Assembly (NCBI RefSeq): GCF_018332455.1 | Contig: NZ_BOPZ01000015.1 | Location: 1 to 64,000 of the forward strand | DNA from: Clostridium polyendosporum | GTDB lineage: Bacteria > Bacillota > Clostridia > Clostridiales > Clostridiaceae | Direction of reading: 5' to 3' | Length of the DNA: 64,000 nucleotides | In this document: positions 34,798-44,208 of the stretch, in pieces | Layout of the letters: every line of letters starts with the position of its first letter | Numbering within the stretch: position 1 is the first letter of the stretch | Program-made: the position numbers and the translations under genes | The notes under the pieces: generated by a model | Databases searched by the model: none | The model's input: the letters and a program-made list of their open reading frames with translations, nothing else | What the model was told of the DNA's origin: nothing

Positions 34798-36945
34798 GTG
34801 GATATAAGTAAACCAATAAAAAGATTTGATGCTGAAGAAAAAATATCAGGTAGTGCTAAATATATTGCTGATATGGAATTTGATGATATGTTTTATGCTA
34901 AAACACTTCGTTCAACTAAAGCAAGGGCAAAAATTATAAACATTGAAATTCCTAAACTACCAAAAGGGTATTTCATTGTAGATAAGACAGACATTCCAGG
35001 AAGAAACAGAGTAAAGATAATTTTTTATGACCAACCTTTTTTTGCAGAGGACATAGTAAATTATATTGGAGAACCTATACTACTGGTTGTCGGGCGAGAA
35101 AAGAATGTAATTTTAGACATCATATCAAAAATAAAAATAGATTATGAGGATATGGAGCCAATTTTAAGTATAGATGAAGCAGAAAAAAACAGTAAAAAAC
35201 CTATCTTTGAATTGGACAATTGTTTTGCCAAGTATGAATACTCTAAGGGAAACTTGGAAAAGGCAAAAAAGGATAGTATAAAGACTTTTATAAGAGAATA
35301 CAAAACAGGTTATCAGGAGCATATATATCTTGAAACTCAAGGTATGACAGCATCATATGAAAATGGAAAAATAAAAATATGGGGTTCAATGCAGTGTCCA
35401 TATTTTGTTAAAAATGCAGTTGTAGAAGCCTTAGGATGTGATACGGATAAGGTACAGGTTATACAAACCACAACAGGAGGGGGATTTGGTGGAAAAGAGG
35501 AGTATCCTTCATTAATTGCAGGGCAGGTGGCTGCTGCAGCACTAAAGAGCCAAAAAACAATAAAACTAATTTTTGATAGAAGTGAGGATATAGAATGTTC
35601 CACAAAAAGACATCCATCAGTGATAAAATATAAAACCTATATTGATAAGAATAATAAAATTTTAGGGATGGACGTTGATATAAAACTTGATGGAGGAGCA
35701 TACTCAGGAATGTCAAGTATAGTCCTTCAAAGAAGTATGTTTGCAGCAATTGGAGTCTATAATGTAGAAAATGTAGTGGTTAAAGGAAAGGTTGTTGCAA
35801 CTAATAATGTAATCTCTGGTGCCTTTAGAGGCTTTGGGGCTCCTCAATCATTTTTTGCACTTGAAATGCATATGGATTACATCGCTAATCAGTTAGGAAT
35901 AGATAATGTAGAGTTTAGAAGGAAAAATATATTGAAGAAGGGAGATTTATCTTCAACTAGTGGAATTTTTAGAGATTATATTCCTCTCCCTGAGATAATG
36001 GAAAAAATAGAACAGATGTCTGATTATAAAAATAGAATAAGAAATAAAAGTAATGAAAGTGATAAAAGTGATGAAAGTAAGCTTCGTGGAATAGGCTACG
36101 CAGTATTCTTCCATGGTGGAGGATTTACTGGAAGTGGAGAGCGGGATATTATAAAGGCTAAGGTAAAATTAAAAAAGAACAAATATGGAGTTGTTGAAAT
36201 TTTAATATCAAATGTTGAAATGGGACAAGGAACGCAGACTTCATTAAGAAAGATTGTGGCAGCAACCTTGGGCATTTCAATTGAGAATGTTATTTATCAA
36301 AACCCTGATACAGACAGAGTTCCTGATTCAGGACCAACAGTAGCCTCAAGAACAACAATGATTATTGGAAGACTTCTTGAAATGGCAGCAAAGGATATGA
36401 AGAAAAGATGGAGCGAAGAAGAATTTGATGTAATAAATCAATATAAACATCCTGATGGCTTTAAATGGGATGATGGAAGGTTTGTTGGAGATGCATATAA
36501 TGTTTATTCATGGGGTGCAAATATAGTTGAAGTTGAGGTGAATAAATTAACCTATGAGGTTGAGGTTAAGGGTGTATGGGCAGTTTTTGATATAGGAACA
36601 GCAATTGATGAAAAAATTATTCAAGGCCAAATAGAAGGTGGAATGCTGCAGGGACTTGGATATGCTGGTATGGAAGTTATGCTTAGCAATAATGGAAGGA
36701 TTCAACAAAGAACTAATACGGATTATATTATACCTACATCAATGGATTTTCCAAGAATAGAGAGTGCATTAGTAGAAAATCCATATAAAGAAGGACCCTT
36801 TGGTGCAAAAAGTGCAGGAGAACTCACTCTTATTGGAGCACCAGCAGCATATGCTATGGCAGTGCAGGATGCTATAGGAAGGCCACTTAATAAGATTCCT
36901 ATTACTCCAGAATACTTGATGGAGGTAATAAAAAATGAGAATTAA
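34798..36945 (+). CDS. xdhA: Xanthine dehydrogenase-type molybdopterin subunit (second set)
   Basis: This 715-residue catalytic subunit is distinct from the one at 31742. It has GGGFGGKEEYPSL, SGAFRGFGAPQSFFALE, VEMGQGTQTSLRKI and the active-site GPFGAKSAGELTLIGAP with catalytic Glu. The set A-C-B (large, iron-sulfur, FAD) matches xdhABC-type xanthine dehydrogenase. GTG start behind AAAGGGGGG. The start of the 2Fe-2S gene overlaps its end by 11 bases. Confidence 0.9.
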   Translation: MDISKPIKRFDAEEKISGSAKYIADMEFDDMFYAKTLRSTKARAKIINIEIPKLPKGYFIVDKTDIPGRNRVKIIFYDQPFFAEDIVNYIGEPILLVVGREKNVILDIISKIKIDYEDMEPILSIDEAEKNSKKPIFELDNCFAKYEYSKGNLEKAKKDSIKTFIREYKTGYQEHIYLETQGMTASYENGKIKIWGSMQCPYFVKNAVVEALGCDTDKVQVIQTTTGGGFGGKEEYPSLIAGQVAAAALKSQKTIKLIFDRSEDIECSTKRHPSVIKYKTYIDKNNKILGMDVDIKLDGGAYSGMSSIVLQRSMFAAIGVYNVENVVVKGKVVATNNVISGAFRGFGAPQSFFALEMHMDYIANQLGIDNVEFRRKNILKKGDLSSTSGIFRDYIPLPEIMEKIEQMSDYKNRIRNKSNESDKSDESKLRGIGYAVFFHGGGFTGSGERDIIKAKVKLKKNKYGVVEILISNVEMGQGTQTSLRKIVAATLGISIENVIYQNPDTDRVPDSGPTVASRTTMIIGRLLEMAAKDMKKRWSEEEFDVINQYKHPDGFKWDDGRFVGDAYNVYSWGANIVEVEVNKLTYEVEVKGVWAVFDIGTAIDEKIIQGQIEGGMLQGLGYAGMEVMLSNNGRIQQRTNTDYIIPTSMDFPRIESALVENPYKEGPFGAKSAGELTLIGAPAAYAMAVQDAIGRPLNKIPITPEYLMEVIKNEN

Positions 36946-37405
36946 CTTTATTCTTAATAATAGAAGTACTTCTGTTGAATGTGATCCAATGATAAGACTG
37001 TTGGATATTTTAAGAGAGGTCTTTAAGCTTACTGGAGTTAAAGAAGGCTGTGGGGAAGGGGAATGTGGAGCATGTTCAGTTATCATTAATGGTAATATAG
37101 TTAATTCATGTCTTGTTCCAGCAGGAACCCTAGAGGGTGCAGAAATAACTACAATTGAGGGATATAGGGAAACTAAAAGATATTTAATATTAAAGGAAGC
37201 CTTTGAAGAAGCAGGCGCAGTTCAATGTGGTTTTTGCATACCAGGTATGATAATGGCAGCGGAGGCTCTTTTAAGTAAAAATAAGAACCCAACTGAGAGG
37301 GATATAAGAGAAGGAATATCGGGAAATCTATGCAGATGTACGGGCTACAGTATGATTGTCGAGGCTATAGGGATTGCGGCTAAAAAAGGTGATGGCCTAT
37401 GGTGA
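36935..37405 (+). CDS. xdhC: [2Fe-2S] subunit of xanthine dehydrogenase (second set)
   Basis: The 156-residue protein has GCGEGECGACSVIINGNIVNSC for the first [2Fe-2S] cluster and CGFCIPGM with NLCRCTGYS for the second. It overlaps both neighbours by a few bases, consistent with fixed-ratio assembly. Confidence 0.92.
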   Translation: MRINFILNNRSTSVECDPMIRLLDILREVFKLTGVKEGCGEGECGACSVIINGNIVNSCLVPAGTLEGAEITTIEGYRETKRYLILKEAFEEAGAVQCGFCIPGMIMAAEALLSKNKNPTERDIREGISGNLCRCTGYSMIVEAIGIAAKKGDGLW

Positions 37406-38241
37406 AAGCAATTATTCCTAAAGATATAGACGAGGCATTACAATTTATGGAAAAAACAGAGGTTTATGTAGTAGCTGGAGGTACTGATCTTATGGTTAAA
37501 AAGAAAGGATGGTCAGGTGTAGCTCCGTATTTTGATAAACCTATTATTTTTATTAAATACCTTAATGAATTAAAGGAAATTAAATTAGAGAAAAATATAT
37601 TAAAGATAGGTGCTGGATGTACCTTTAAGGATATTGTTGATAGTGATAAAACATCACAATATCTTAAAGAGGTTTCTTTAAATATAGCATCTCCAGCAAT
37701 AAGAAATATTGCAACTATCGGTGGAAATATATGCAATGCTTCACCAGCAGCAGATATTTTACCACCTTTATATGCTGTAAGAGCAGAGGTTGTTTTAGAA
37801 AGTACAGATGGAAAAAGAAATGTTCCAATTGAGGATTTTATATTAGGACCTAGAAAGATAAATATAAAAAAAGGGGAACTATTAAAGGAAATAATCATAC
37901 CCACAATAAAATGTTCAAAGTTCTACTATAAAAAAATAGGCACAAGAAAAAGTATTGCTCTTTCTAAACTGTCTTTTTTTGGATTTGCAAATGTTGAAAG
38001 TAAAAAAATAGAAGATATTAAACTGGCATTTGGAGCGGTAGGACCTACAGTAGTAATATCAAAAGATATAGAGAACTCATTAAAGGGTATTCCTATAGAT
38101 GAAATACAAAATATAGTTAAAAGTATAAAAGAAGAATACTCAAAGCTTCTAAATCCTATTGATGACCAAAGGTCAACAGCGGAGTATAGAAGAAATATTG
38201 CATTGAATTTATTGGAGGACTTCCTATTAAATATAATATAG
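37399..38241 (+). CDS. xdhB: FAD subunit of xanthine dehydrogenase (second set)
   Basis: The 280-residue subunit has VVAGGTDLMVKKKGW (about 24-38) and IATIGGNICNASPAADILPPLYA (about 109-131), the two FAD-contacting motifs. It completes a three-subunit xanthine dehydrogenase. Last gene of the purine operon; no strong terminator follows, only the dispersed repeat at 38260. Confidence 0.92.
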   Translation: MVKAIIPKDIDEALQFMEKTEVYVVAGGTDLMVKKKGWSGVAPYFDKPIIFIKYLNELKEIKLEKNILKIGAGCTFKDIVDSDKTSQYLKEVSLNIASPAIRNIATIGGNICNASPAADILPPLYAVRAEVVLESTDGKRNVPIEDFILGPRKINIKKGELLKEIIIPTIKCSKFYYKKIGTRKSIALSKLSFFGFANVESKKIEDIKLAFGAVGPTVVISKDIENSLKGIPIDEIQNIVKSIKEEYSKLLNPIDDQRSTAEYRRNIALNLLEDFLLNII

Positions 38242-38259
38242 AATGTTAGGTTATAGCTA

Positions 38260-38330
38260 GATAGCTTCATAACTGAATTTATAATCCAGGGCATACAAGT
38301 TCATATTGAAGTTGTTTATCTTTATAAAGG
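38260..38330. repeat. Shortened copy of the dispersed palindrome
   Basis: GATAGCTTCATAACTGAATTT, then CATACAAGTTCATATTGAA and GTTGTTTATC. These match the left end, inner arm and right end of the element at 21381, with the middle deleted. It ends 20 bases before the lipoprotein start region. Confidence 0.7.
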
Positions 38331-38350
38331 AGATACATGGATTACAAAAT

Positions 38351-38983
38351 GTGTTAAATGAAGGGGGGATTAAAACGTTATCTGAAGAATTTATTCGGAG
38401 GTTAGTTTTAATAGCAATTTCTTTAGCATTACTTAGTTTTACAGAAGGGTGTTCAACAGAAAGTAATTCAAGCGTAGAAACAAAGAAGACAACTAGTGAA
38501 GCTGCTAATTCATCAACTCAAGTACAAAAGGTAGAAGATAATCAGGTGGATAAAAGAGAAAATGAAGAAATAGTTTATAATAAGTATACAAATTCAAGAT
38601 ATGGATTTTCTATAGATTATCCTAATAATTATAAGATTGAAGAAACTTCACAAAATAGAGATGGAGCAATTATATCATCTGACAAAGCAAAACTTATTGT
38701 TTTTGGAAACAATAATGTGCTTAATTATGGTGTGAAATCATATTATGATTTTGATACTAGCCAAATCAAAGAAAAAATAAAATACAAAGTTATCAAAGAT
38801 AATTGGTTTATTATTTCTTGGATAGAAGGCGATAATATAGTTTATCAGAAAACTGTAGTAGGAAAAGGATCAGCAAATACATTTATCTTCACATATTCAA
38901 AAGTAGATGCTAGTAAATATGATGAAGCTGTAAAAAGATTAAATGAAAGTTTCAAAACTCCAGGAATTAACGAATCACATTAA
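38351..38983 (+). CDS. Lipoprotein of unknown function (PsbP-like domain)
   Basis: The protein has a signal peptide with RRLVLIAISLALLSFTEGC, whose last four residues are a lipobox, then a Ser/Thr/Lys linker and a domain beginning YTNSRYGFSIDYPNNYKIEE. The last is typical of PsbP-like surface lipoproteins in Firmicutes. Start is unclear: the long frame opens at TTG 38306 inside the repeat, GTG 38351 is plausible but its AGGAG is 19 bases away, and GGGGGG at 38362 leads only to ACG. The repeat may have replaced the original 5' end. Confidence 0.6.
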   Translation: MLNEGGIKTLSEEFIRRLVLIAISLALLSFTEGCSTESNSSVETKKTTSEAANSSTQVQKVEDNQVDKRENEEIVYNKYTNSRYGFSIDYPNNYKIEETSQNRDGAIISSDKAKLIVFGNNNVLNYGVKSYYDFDTSQIKEKIKYKVIKDNWFIISWIEGDNIVYQKTVVGKGSANTFIFTYSKVDASKYDEAVKRLNESFKTPGINESH

Positions 38984-39024
38984 TTTTAAAAATAATTTAA
39001 AGCTTATAAAACGGAGGAATTAAA

Positions 39025-39573
39025 TTGTTAGAGTTACTTAAAAAAAGAAGAAGTATTAGAAAATTTAAGGATAAAGAAATTGAAAAAGAAAAAATTACGC
39101 AGTTGATACAAGGTGCTCTCTTATCACCGTCTTCTAGAGGGAAAAAGCCTTGGGAATTTATTGTTATAACAGATAAGAACATTCTAGATAAATTATCTTT
39201 TTCTAAACAGGCTGGATCAACTTTTTTAAAGAATGCGCCTTTAGGAATTGTTATACTTGGGAATCCAGATGTTAGTGATGTGTGGATAGAAGATACATCA
39301 ATAGCTACGACACTTATTCAATTGTTGGCAGAATCTATAGGATTAGGTTCTTGTTGGATTCAGATTAGGGAAAGAAACCATAACAACAATATCAAATCGG
39401 AGGATTATGTTCGTCAGATTTTGAATATTCCAGAAAATATTAGAGTAGAATCTATTGTTGCTGTAGGATATTCAGATGAAATGAAGACTCCATATGAAGA
39501 AGAGGACTTGAAATATGATAAAGTATTCTTAAATAGTTACAAGAATCAATATAATTTAAAAGAATTAAAATAA
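39025..39573 (+). CDS. Nitroreductase-family FMN protein
   Basis: The 182-residue protein starts LLKKRRSIRKFKDKEIE, the FMN-phosphate site of nitroreductases, continues with LSPSSRGKKPWEFIVITD, and ends with GLGSCWIQI and VAVGYSDE. It would reduce nitro or quinone-like compounds with NAD(P)H. TTG start eight bases after GGAGG. Own terminator follows. Confidence 0.9.
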   Translation: MLELLKKRRSIRKFKDKEIEKEKITQLIQGALLSPSSRGKKPWEFIVITDKNILDKLSFSKQAGSTFLKNAPLGIVILGNPDVSDVWIEDTSIATTLIQLLAESIGLGSCWIQIRERNHNNNIKSEDYVRQILNIPENIRVESIVAVGYSDEMKTPYEEEDLKYDKVFLNSYKNQYNLKELK

Positions 39574-39583
39574 TAGGTTCTTT

Positions 39584-39617
39584 AAGAGCATCTTAGAAAT
39601 AAGGGTGCTCTTTTTTT
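39584..39617 (+). terminator. Intrinsic terminator
   Basis: AAGAGCA (39584-39590) pairs with TGCTCTT (39606-39612), followed by five more T. Confidence 0.85.
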
Positions 39618-39819
39618 AAGGAAAAGACTAGAATCACTTGGTTCTATTATCTTAACTGTAAATCATCAGATGCATAAGATTATCCTTTTAAGAAACCTAA
39701 TTTCAATTTTTACGTGCAACAAATTAGAAATGAAAATTAGTGTTTGGATAAAGAAACTAGAAAGTTTTATATAAACATTAAAGGTACATTATTTAAATAT
39801 ATATATATTAATAATGCTT

Positions 39820-39940
39820 TTAAGCATGGAAACTTGTAGAAATAGACTATGAATGATGTATTCATAGTAAATACTTCTAACAGCGTAAGTTTATCTACGC
39901 TAGCAAGGTTGTTTCAACCTTTTATAAAACTTAAATTCTT
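39820..39940 (+). promoter_or_regulatory. Class II cyclic-di-GMP riboswitch
   Basis: The leader contains GGAAACTTG (about 39828), CTATGAAT/ATTCATAG stem, AGTAAATAC, TAACAGCG and CGCTAGCAAGG, in the order of c-di-GMP-II aptamers. AAACTT can pair with AAGTTT (39888-39893) as the diagnostic pseudoknot, and TGTAGAA can pair with TTCTAACA. The last stem AAGGTTG/CAACCTT is followed by TTTT and may act as terminator. The aptamer is 40 bases upstream of the start of the GT2-GtrA gene. The remainder of the gap 39574-39970 has no other feature. Confidence 0.9.
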
Positions 39941-39970
39941 TTTTTATATAACTAATTTGGGGGGACTTAT

Positions 39971-41101
39971 ATGGAAAATGAAAAGAATTATTTTCATTCC
40001 AAAACACATCCATTAAAAGATATTGTAGTATTAATTCCAGCTTTTAATCCAGATAATAAGTTAGTTATACTTATCAATGAACTTACCGAGCTTGGAGTAG
40101 AAAATATTATTGTTGTTGATGATGGTTCAAAGAATGAATGTAAAAATATTTTTGAGATCATCAGAAGCTTTAATCAATGTGATGTTCTACAACATGCTGT
40201 AAATTTAGGAAAAGGAAGAGCACTTAAAACAGGATTTAACCATTTTTTAAATCATTATAAAGGATTTACAGGAGTAATTACAGTGGATGCTGATGGTCAA
40301 CATAAATGTGGAGATATTGTTAAAGTTGCACAGGCATTAGGTGACAATCAGAACAGCTTGATTTTAGGAACCCGTAATTTTAAAGATAAAAACATACCAT
40401 TTAGAAGTCGATTTGGCAATTTAATGACTGCTAAATTATTTAATTATTTTGCTGGTATGAATATTTCTGACACACAAACTGGTCTTAGGGGAATTCCATA
40501 TCATAATGTGTTGTCAATGATAAAAATAAGCGGTGAAAAATATGAATTTGAGATGAATATGCTGATGGAGTGTATTCAGAAAAGAACTGATATTAAGGAA
40601 ATTGGAATTGAAACAATATATATAGATGAAAATAAATCTTCTCATTTTAATCCGATCACAGATTCAGTGAGAATTTATGTAGTATTTTTAAAGTTTATAT
40701 TTTCCTCTTTTGCATCCTTTTTTGTTGATATACTTTCATTTATTATATTTATAAAGGTATTTGTAATATTAGTGCCTGACTATTTTATCTTATTATCAAC
40801 AATAGGTTCTAGAGTTCTTTCATCTGCATTTAACTATACTGTCAATCGTAAAGCTGTGTTTTACTTTAAAGATAATAAGAAGAATACAATGATGAAGTAT
40901 TATTTGTTATGCATAATTCAAATGTTTGTATCAGCTTTGGGAGTTTCATTTATCTATAATCAAATTCATCAATATGAGGTAGTTATTAAAATGGTTGTAG
41001 ACTCATTATTATTTTTAACTAGCTTTAGAATTCAAAGAGATTGGGTTTTTAAATCTAAAACTAGTTCTAATAGTTTGACATGGGAAAACTTTCGTCAATG
41101 A
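39971..41101 (+). CDS. GT2 glycosyltransferase fused to a GtrA domain
   Basis: The 376-residue protein combines a GT-A domain (VVLIPAFNPD; IVVDDGSKNE; HAVNLGKGRALKTGF; TVDADGQHK) and, from about residue 235, a four-helix GtrA domain with SAFNYTVNRKAVFYF. It would attach a sugar to polyprenyl phosphate and help flip it. The c-di-GMP-II riboswitch upstream makes its expression depend on cyclic di-GMP, so a surface polymer tied to the motile/sessile decision is likely. GGGGGGA precedes the ATG. In the 10-kb region the same two functions are separate genes. Confidence 0.9.
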   Translation: MENEKNYFHSKTHPLKDIVVLIPAFNPDNKLVILINELTELGVENIIVVDDGSKNECKNIFEIIRSFNQCDVLQHAVNLGKGRALKTGFNHFLNHYKGFTGVITVDADGQHKCGDIVKVAQALGDNQNSLILGTRNFKDKNIPFRSRFGNLMTAKLFNYFAGMNISDTQTGLRGIPYHNVLSMIKISGEKYEFEMNMLMECIQKRTDIKEIGIETIYIDENKSSHFNPITDSVRIYVVFLKFIFSSFASFFVDILSFIIFIKVFVILVPDYFILLSTIGSRVLSSAFNYTVNRKAVFYFKDNKKNTMMKYYLLCIIQMFVSALGVSFIYNQIHQYEVVIKMVVDSLLFLTSFRIQRDWVFKSKTSSNSLTWENFRQ

Positions 41102-41460
41102 TCTCTCAGTAAACAATTTCATGAGTTGTGAAAAGAATTAATATATTTTTCTAAAACAGTTTACTCGAAGAAATGATAATGGAAGAGGGGGATGGTAGTA
41201 TTAAATTTTTATTTGTAATATAGAGTAATAAAGTTATATTTCCTAAAATTAGAGAAGTTATAGAAAATTAAATTTTATTAAATATTTCTTCATTTGTTTT
41301 TCGCTAATGAGCTTCCATTTTATTCTTTATAGCACATTAATATAATATCTTCTATAGCATATTAATAATTCTTAAGTTAATCACCATGTTCTCAGAGGAA
41401 CCTGGATAAATTAGAAGTTTCTATTTGATAAATACATTTGTCTTAAAGTTGCTTTTTACA
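41102..41460. other. Gene-free stretch with a short direct repeat
   Basis: The gap between two convergent genes is AT-rich. It holds two imperfect copies of TCTTTATAGCACATTAATA (41323-41341 and about 41350-41368), and no convincing reading frame or terminator. Confidence 0.4.
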
Positions 41461-43473
41461 CTATATTTTTTGTAATACTAGTGCTGTACGACTAGGTGAA
41501 TAAATTAGTATACCTGTATTATTTCCACGCTCAGGTAGTGTTCTCGTTGAGTAAACCACATCTTGAGATATACGAGATTGTCCACCAAATATTTCATCGT
41601 CACTACTAAATATTACTTTGTATTCGCCAGATTCACCTGTAGGAAGAGCAAATTCTGGGAAAGAGTTTGTTGGATTAAAGTTAAATAAAAATATTAGGTC
41701 ATTTTTCTTATATGCTAATAATTTATCTTGTTCATCTATCCAAAGGCTTTGTAAATTATTAGATCCAACTAAATTATGCTCTTTTACAAAAGCCAACATC
41801 TCTTTATCAAATTGATATAGATAATCGTAGCGTAAATCTTTGTTTTCTGCCAAGCTCCATTGTCTACGTGCATATTTGTAGCTCCAGTTATTACCTTCTC
41901 TCGGGAAGTCAATCCACTCTGGATGACCGAATTCATTACCCATGAAATTCAGATAACCGTCACCAGAAAGGGTAATAGTACTGAATCTAATCATCTTATG
42001 AAGATCAATTGCTCTGCTGACCTGTAAATTTTGTTGATGTTTAGACATATTCCAGTACATTTCCTTATCTGCCAGCCAGAAAATGATAGTTTTATCACCA
42101 ACTAGTGCTTGGTCATGTGATTCAGCATATCCGATTTTCTTTTCCTGTGGACGGCCGGTAGTTAATTCATGCCATAATTTCCACATACTCCAGTTTTCAT
42201 CAGAGCACTTGCTCAGTGTATTTATCCAGAAGTCCGGTATTCCCATAGCCAATCTATAGTCGAATCCTATACCACCATCTCTAACTGGAAGGCACATTCC
42301 CGGCATACCACTCATGTCTTCAGCTATAGTTATAGCATCTGGGCGTATTTCTCTTATTAATTCATTTGCAAGCTGTAAATAATTAAGTGCATCTATATCA
42401 GTATTCATACTAAAATATTTTTCATAATTATCGAAGGCTGTACCTAGGCCATTGTCATGGTATATCATAGAGGTTATACCATCAAAGCGGAATCCATCAA
42501 AGTGGTACTCATCCATCCAGAATTTTATATTTGATAATAGAAAATGAATAACTTCGTATTTTCCATAGTTAAAGAGTTTAGAATCCCAAGCAGAATGGTT
42601 ACCTCTGCCACCACCGTGGAAGAATTGGTAATCAGTACCATCAAATTCATTAATGCCCTCTGCAATATTCTTTACAGCGTGGGAGTGTACTATATCCATC
42701 AATACAACTATACCCATAGAATGAGCAGTATCAATTAATTCTTTTAAATCATCTGGTGTTCCAAACCAGGAAGAAACAGCGAAGAAGTTAGATACATGGT
42801 AGCCAAAAGAAGCATAATAAGGGTGGTTCATTACTGCCATTAATTGTACTGCAGTGTACCCATTAGCTTTTATTCTTGGAAGTACGTTTTCAGTAAATTC
42901 CTTAAAACTACCTATTCCTTCTTTTTCTTGAGCCATACCTATATGTGCTTCATAAATAAGTAGTGGTTTTGCGTTATCGGCAGAAAAAGTTTGGTCAGTC
43001 CATTTAAAAGAAGCCTCTGGCATCCAAATTTGACCAGCAAAATCGTGTGTTACAGGGTCTTGTGCAGTACGGCGAATATAAAGAGGTATTCTATCGCGTG
43101 ATATTCCGTTGGCTTCTACGCGTACTTTAACACGTGACAAATGCTTAAGTGCTTCTACACCCGGTAAGAAAATCTCCCAATAGCCTTCTTTTTTCTCTAG
43201 AGGATGTGTTTCAGGATTCCAATCATTAAAATCACCAATTAGATAAAGTGCGTCCGCCTCAGGAGCCCATTCTCTATAATACCATCCGTCTTCTACTAAA
43301 TGAAAACCATAAAATAAATGTCCATTGGCAAATGATTTAAAATCACCATTTTTACCAACTAGGGCCTCCTTAGTGTGGTTATACTTGTCCATACGTAGAT
43401 TTAGATCCCCTTCAAATGGCTTAAGCCATGGATCGATTTCAAGTATTTTAAGCGTATTATTAGTACTTTTCAT
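41461..43473 (-). CDS. glgB: 1,4-alpha-glucan branching enzyme (GH13, eukaryote-type)
   Basis: The 670-residue enzyme makes alpha-1,6 branches in glycogen. A CBM48-like N-terminal domain (YREWAPEADALYLIGDFNDWN) is followed by the GH13 barrel: DIVHSH (region I), DGFRFDGITSM with nucleophile Asp (II), TIAEDMSG with acid/base Glu (III) and ESHDQALVGDKT (IV). Length and motif wording fit the GH13_8 subfamily common in eukaryotes and some clostridia rather than the E. coli type. It stands alone, with no glgC, glgA or glgP nearby. AAAGGAGA precedes the ATG. Confidence 0.93.
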   Translation of the reverse strand: MKSTNNTLKILEIDPWLKPFEGDLNLRMDKYNHTKEALVGKNGDFKSFANGHLFYGFHLVEDGWYYREWAPEADALYLIGDFNDWNPETHPLEKKEGYWEIFLPGVEALKHLSRVKVRVEANGISRDRIPLYIRRTAQDPVTHDFAGQIWMPEASFKWTDQTFSADNAKPLLIYEAHIGMAQEKEGIGSFKEFTENVLPRIKANGYTAVQLMAVMNHPYYASFGYHVSNFFAVSSWFGTPDDLKELIDTAHSMGIVVLMDIVHSHAVKNIAEGINEFDGTDYQFFHGGGRGNHSAWDSKLFNYGKYEVIHFLLSNIKFWMDEYHFDGFRFDGITSMIYHDNGLGTAFDNYEKYFSMNTDIDALNYLQLANELIREIRPDAITIAEDMSGMPGMCLPVRDGGIGFDYRLAMGIPDFWINTLSKCSDENWSMWKLWHELTTGRPQEKKIGYAESHDQALVGDKTIIFWLADKEMYWNMSKHQQNLQVSRAIDLHKMIRFSTITLSGDGYLNFMGNEFGHPEWIDFPREGNNWSYKYARRQWSLAENKDLRYDYLYQFDKEMLAFVKEHNLVGSNNLQSLWIDEQDKLLAYKKNDLIFLFNFNPTNSFPEFALPTGESGEYKVIFSSDDEIFGGQSRISQDVVYSTRTLPERGNNTGILIYSPSRTALVLQKI

Positions 43474-43884
43474 TAGAAATCTCCTTTCTCATTCATCAAA
43501 AGAGTTTTTAATTAGAATCTTTACATTCACTCTTTGGCTTTACAATGAAGTTACATTTTTTCTCAAATTTCCATATTTTTTGTACTACAATTTCAATTTT
43601 ATTACAATTACCAGTTGTTGTAAATGAAAATTTGATAAATTTTGATAAAATTAATGATTTTTTAGGGTGAATTCTCTTAAAAGGGTCACAAAATTAGCTT
43701 TTACTCATAAAATATATAAGATGGAATTTAATATTTTTAATTTTTAAATAGGTGTTATTAGTGAGGTGTAAAGTTTTTGGAAAAATGTAAAGCTACAGAG
43801 AACAGGATAAAAACCTTGATTTTTAAGCTTAAATTATATATAATATAGTTAAAGTAGTTTTATATTTTTAGCTAATATCAATTA

Positions 43885-44075
43885 GCCTATTATGACCTAC
43901 ATTTGAAATGGAAGATATTTAGTATCATCAATCATGTGTAGTAGAGTTACAAGCTCTTGCCTCTATAGGCAGTGGGTTATTGAATAATAATAACTTTGTA
44001 AGAACATAATATAAATATATATATATATATAATATCTTATTAAGTATGCAAAGGCGCTGTGATTAATATCATAGC
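43885..44075 (+). promoter_or_regulatory. Structured leader with terminator upstream of the methyltransferase gene
   Basis: Several hairpins follow one another: ACCTACAT with ATGTGTAG, GAG/CTC around TTACAAG, GCCT/AGGC, and GTTATT/AATAAT. Then a (TA)n tract (44012-44032) precedes an intrinsic terminator (GCGCTGTGAT/ATCATAGCGC plus TTTTT, about 44050-44077). The arrangement of aptamer-like stems and terminator resembles a riboswitch, but I recognise no known class. The rest of 43474-44208 is the glgB promoter side and AT-rich filler. Confidence 0.4.
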
Positions 44076-44208
44076 GCTTTTTAATTTTACTTTATAAAAT
44101 ATAAATTATTGAAAGATACTTATTTTTTACATATATAATTTGGCCAGCCAAATTGATAAAGTTAAAAGCTAAAAGGGTATAGCAAGTTTACAAAAGGGAG
44201 GAATTAAA

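Noticed and set aside
31742-36945. Possible selenocysteine in the Mo hydroxylases
   Set aside because: No in-frame TGA was seen in either catalytic gene; labile selenium cannot be judged from sequence.
44012-44032. (TA)n tract
   Set aside because: A simple microsatellite in AT-rich DNA; no function is suggested beyond its place in the leader.
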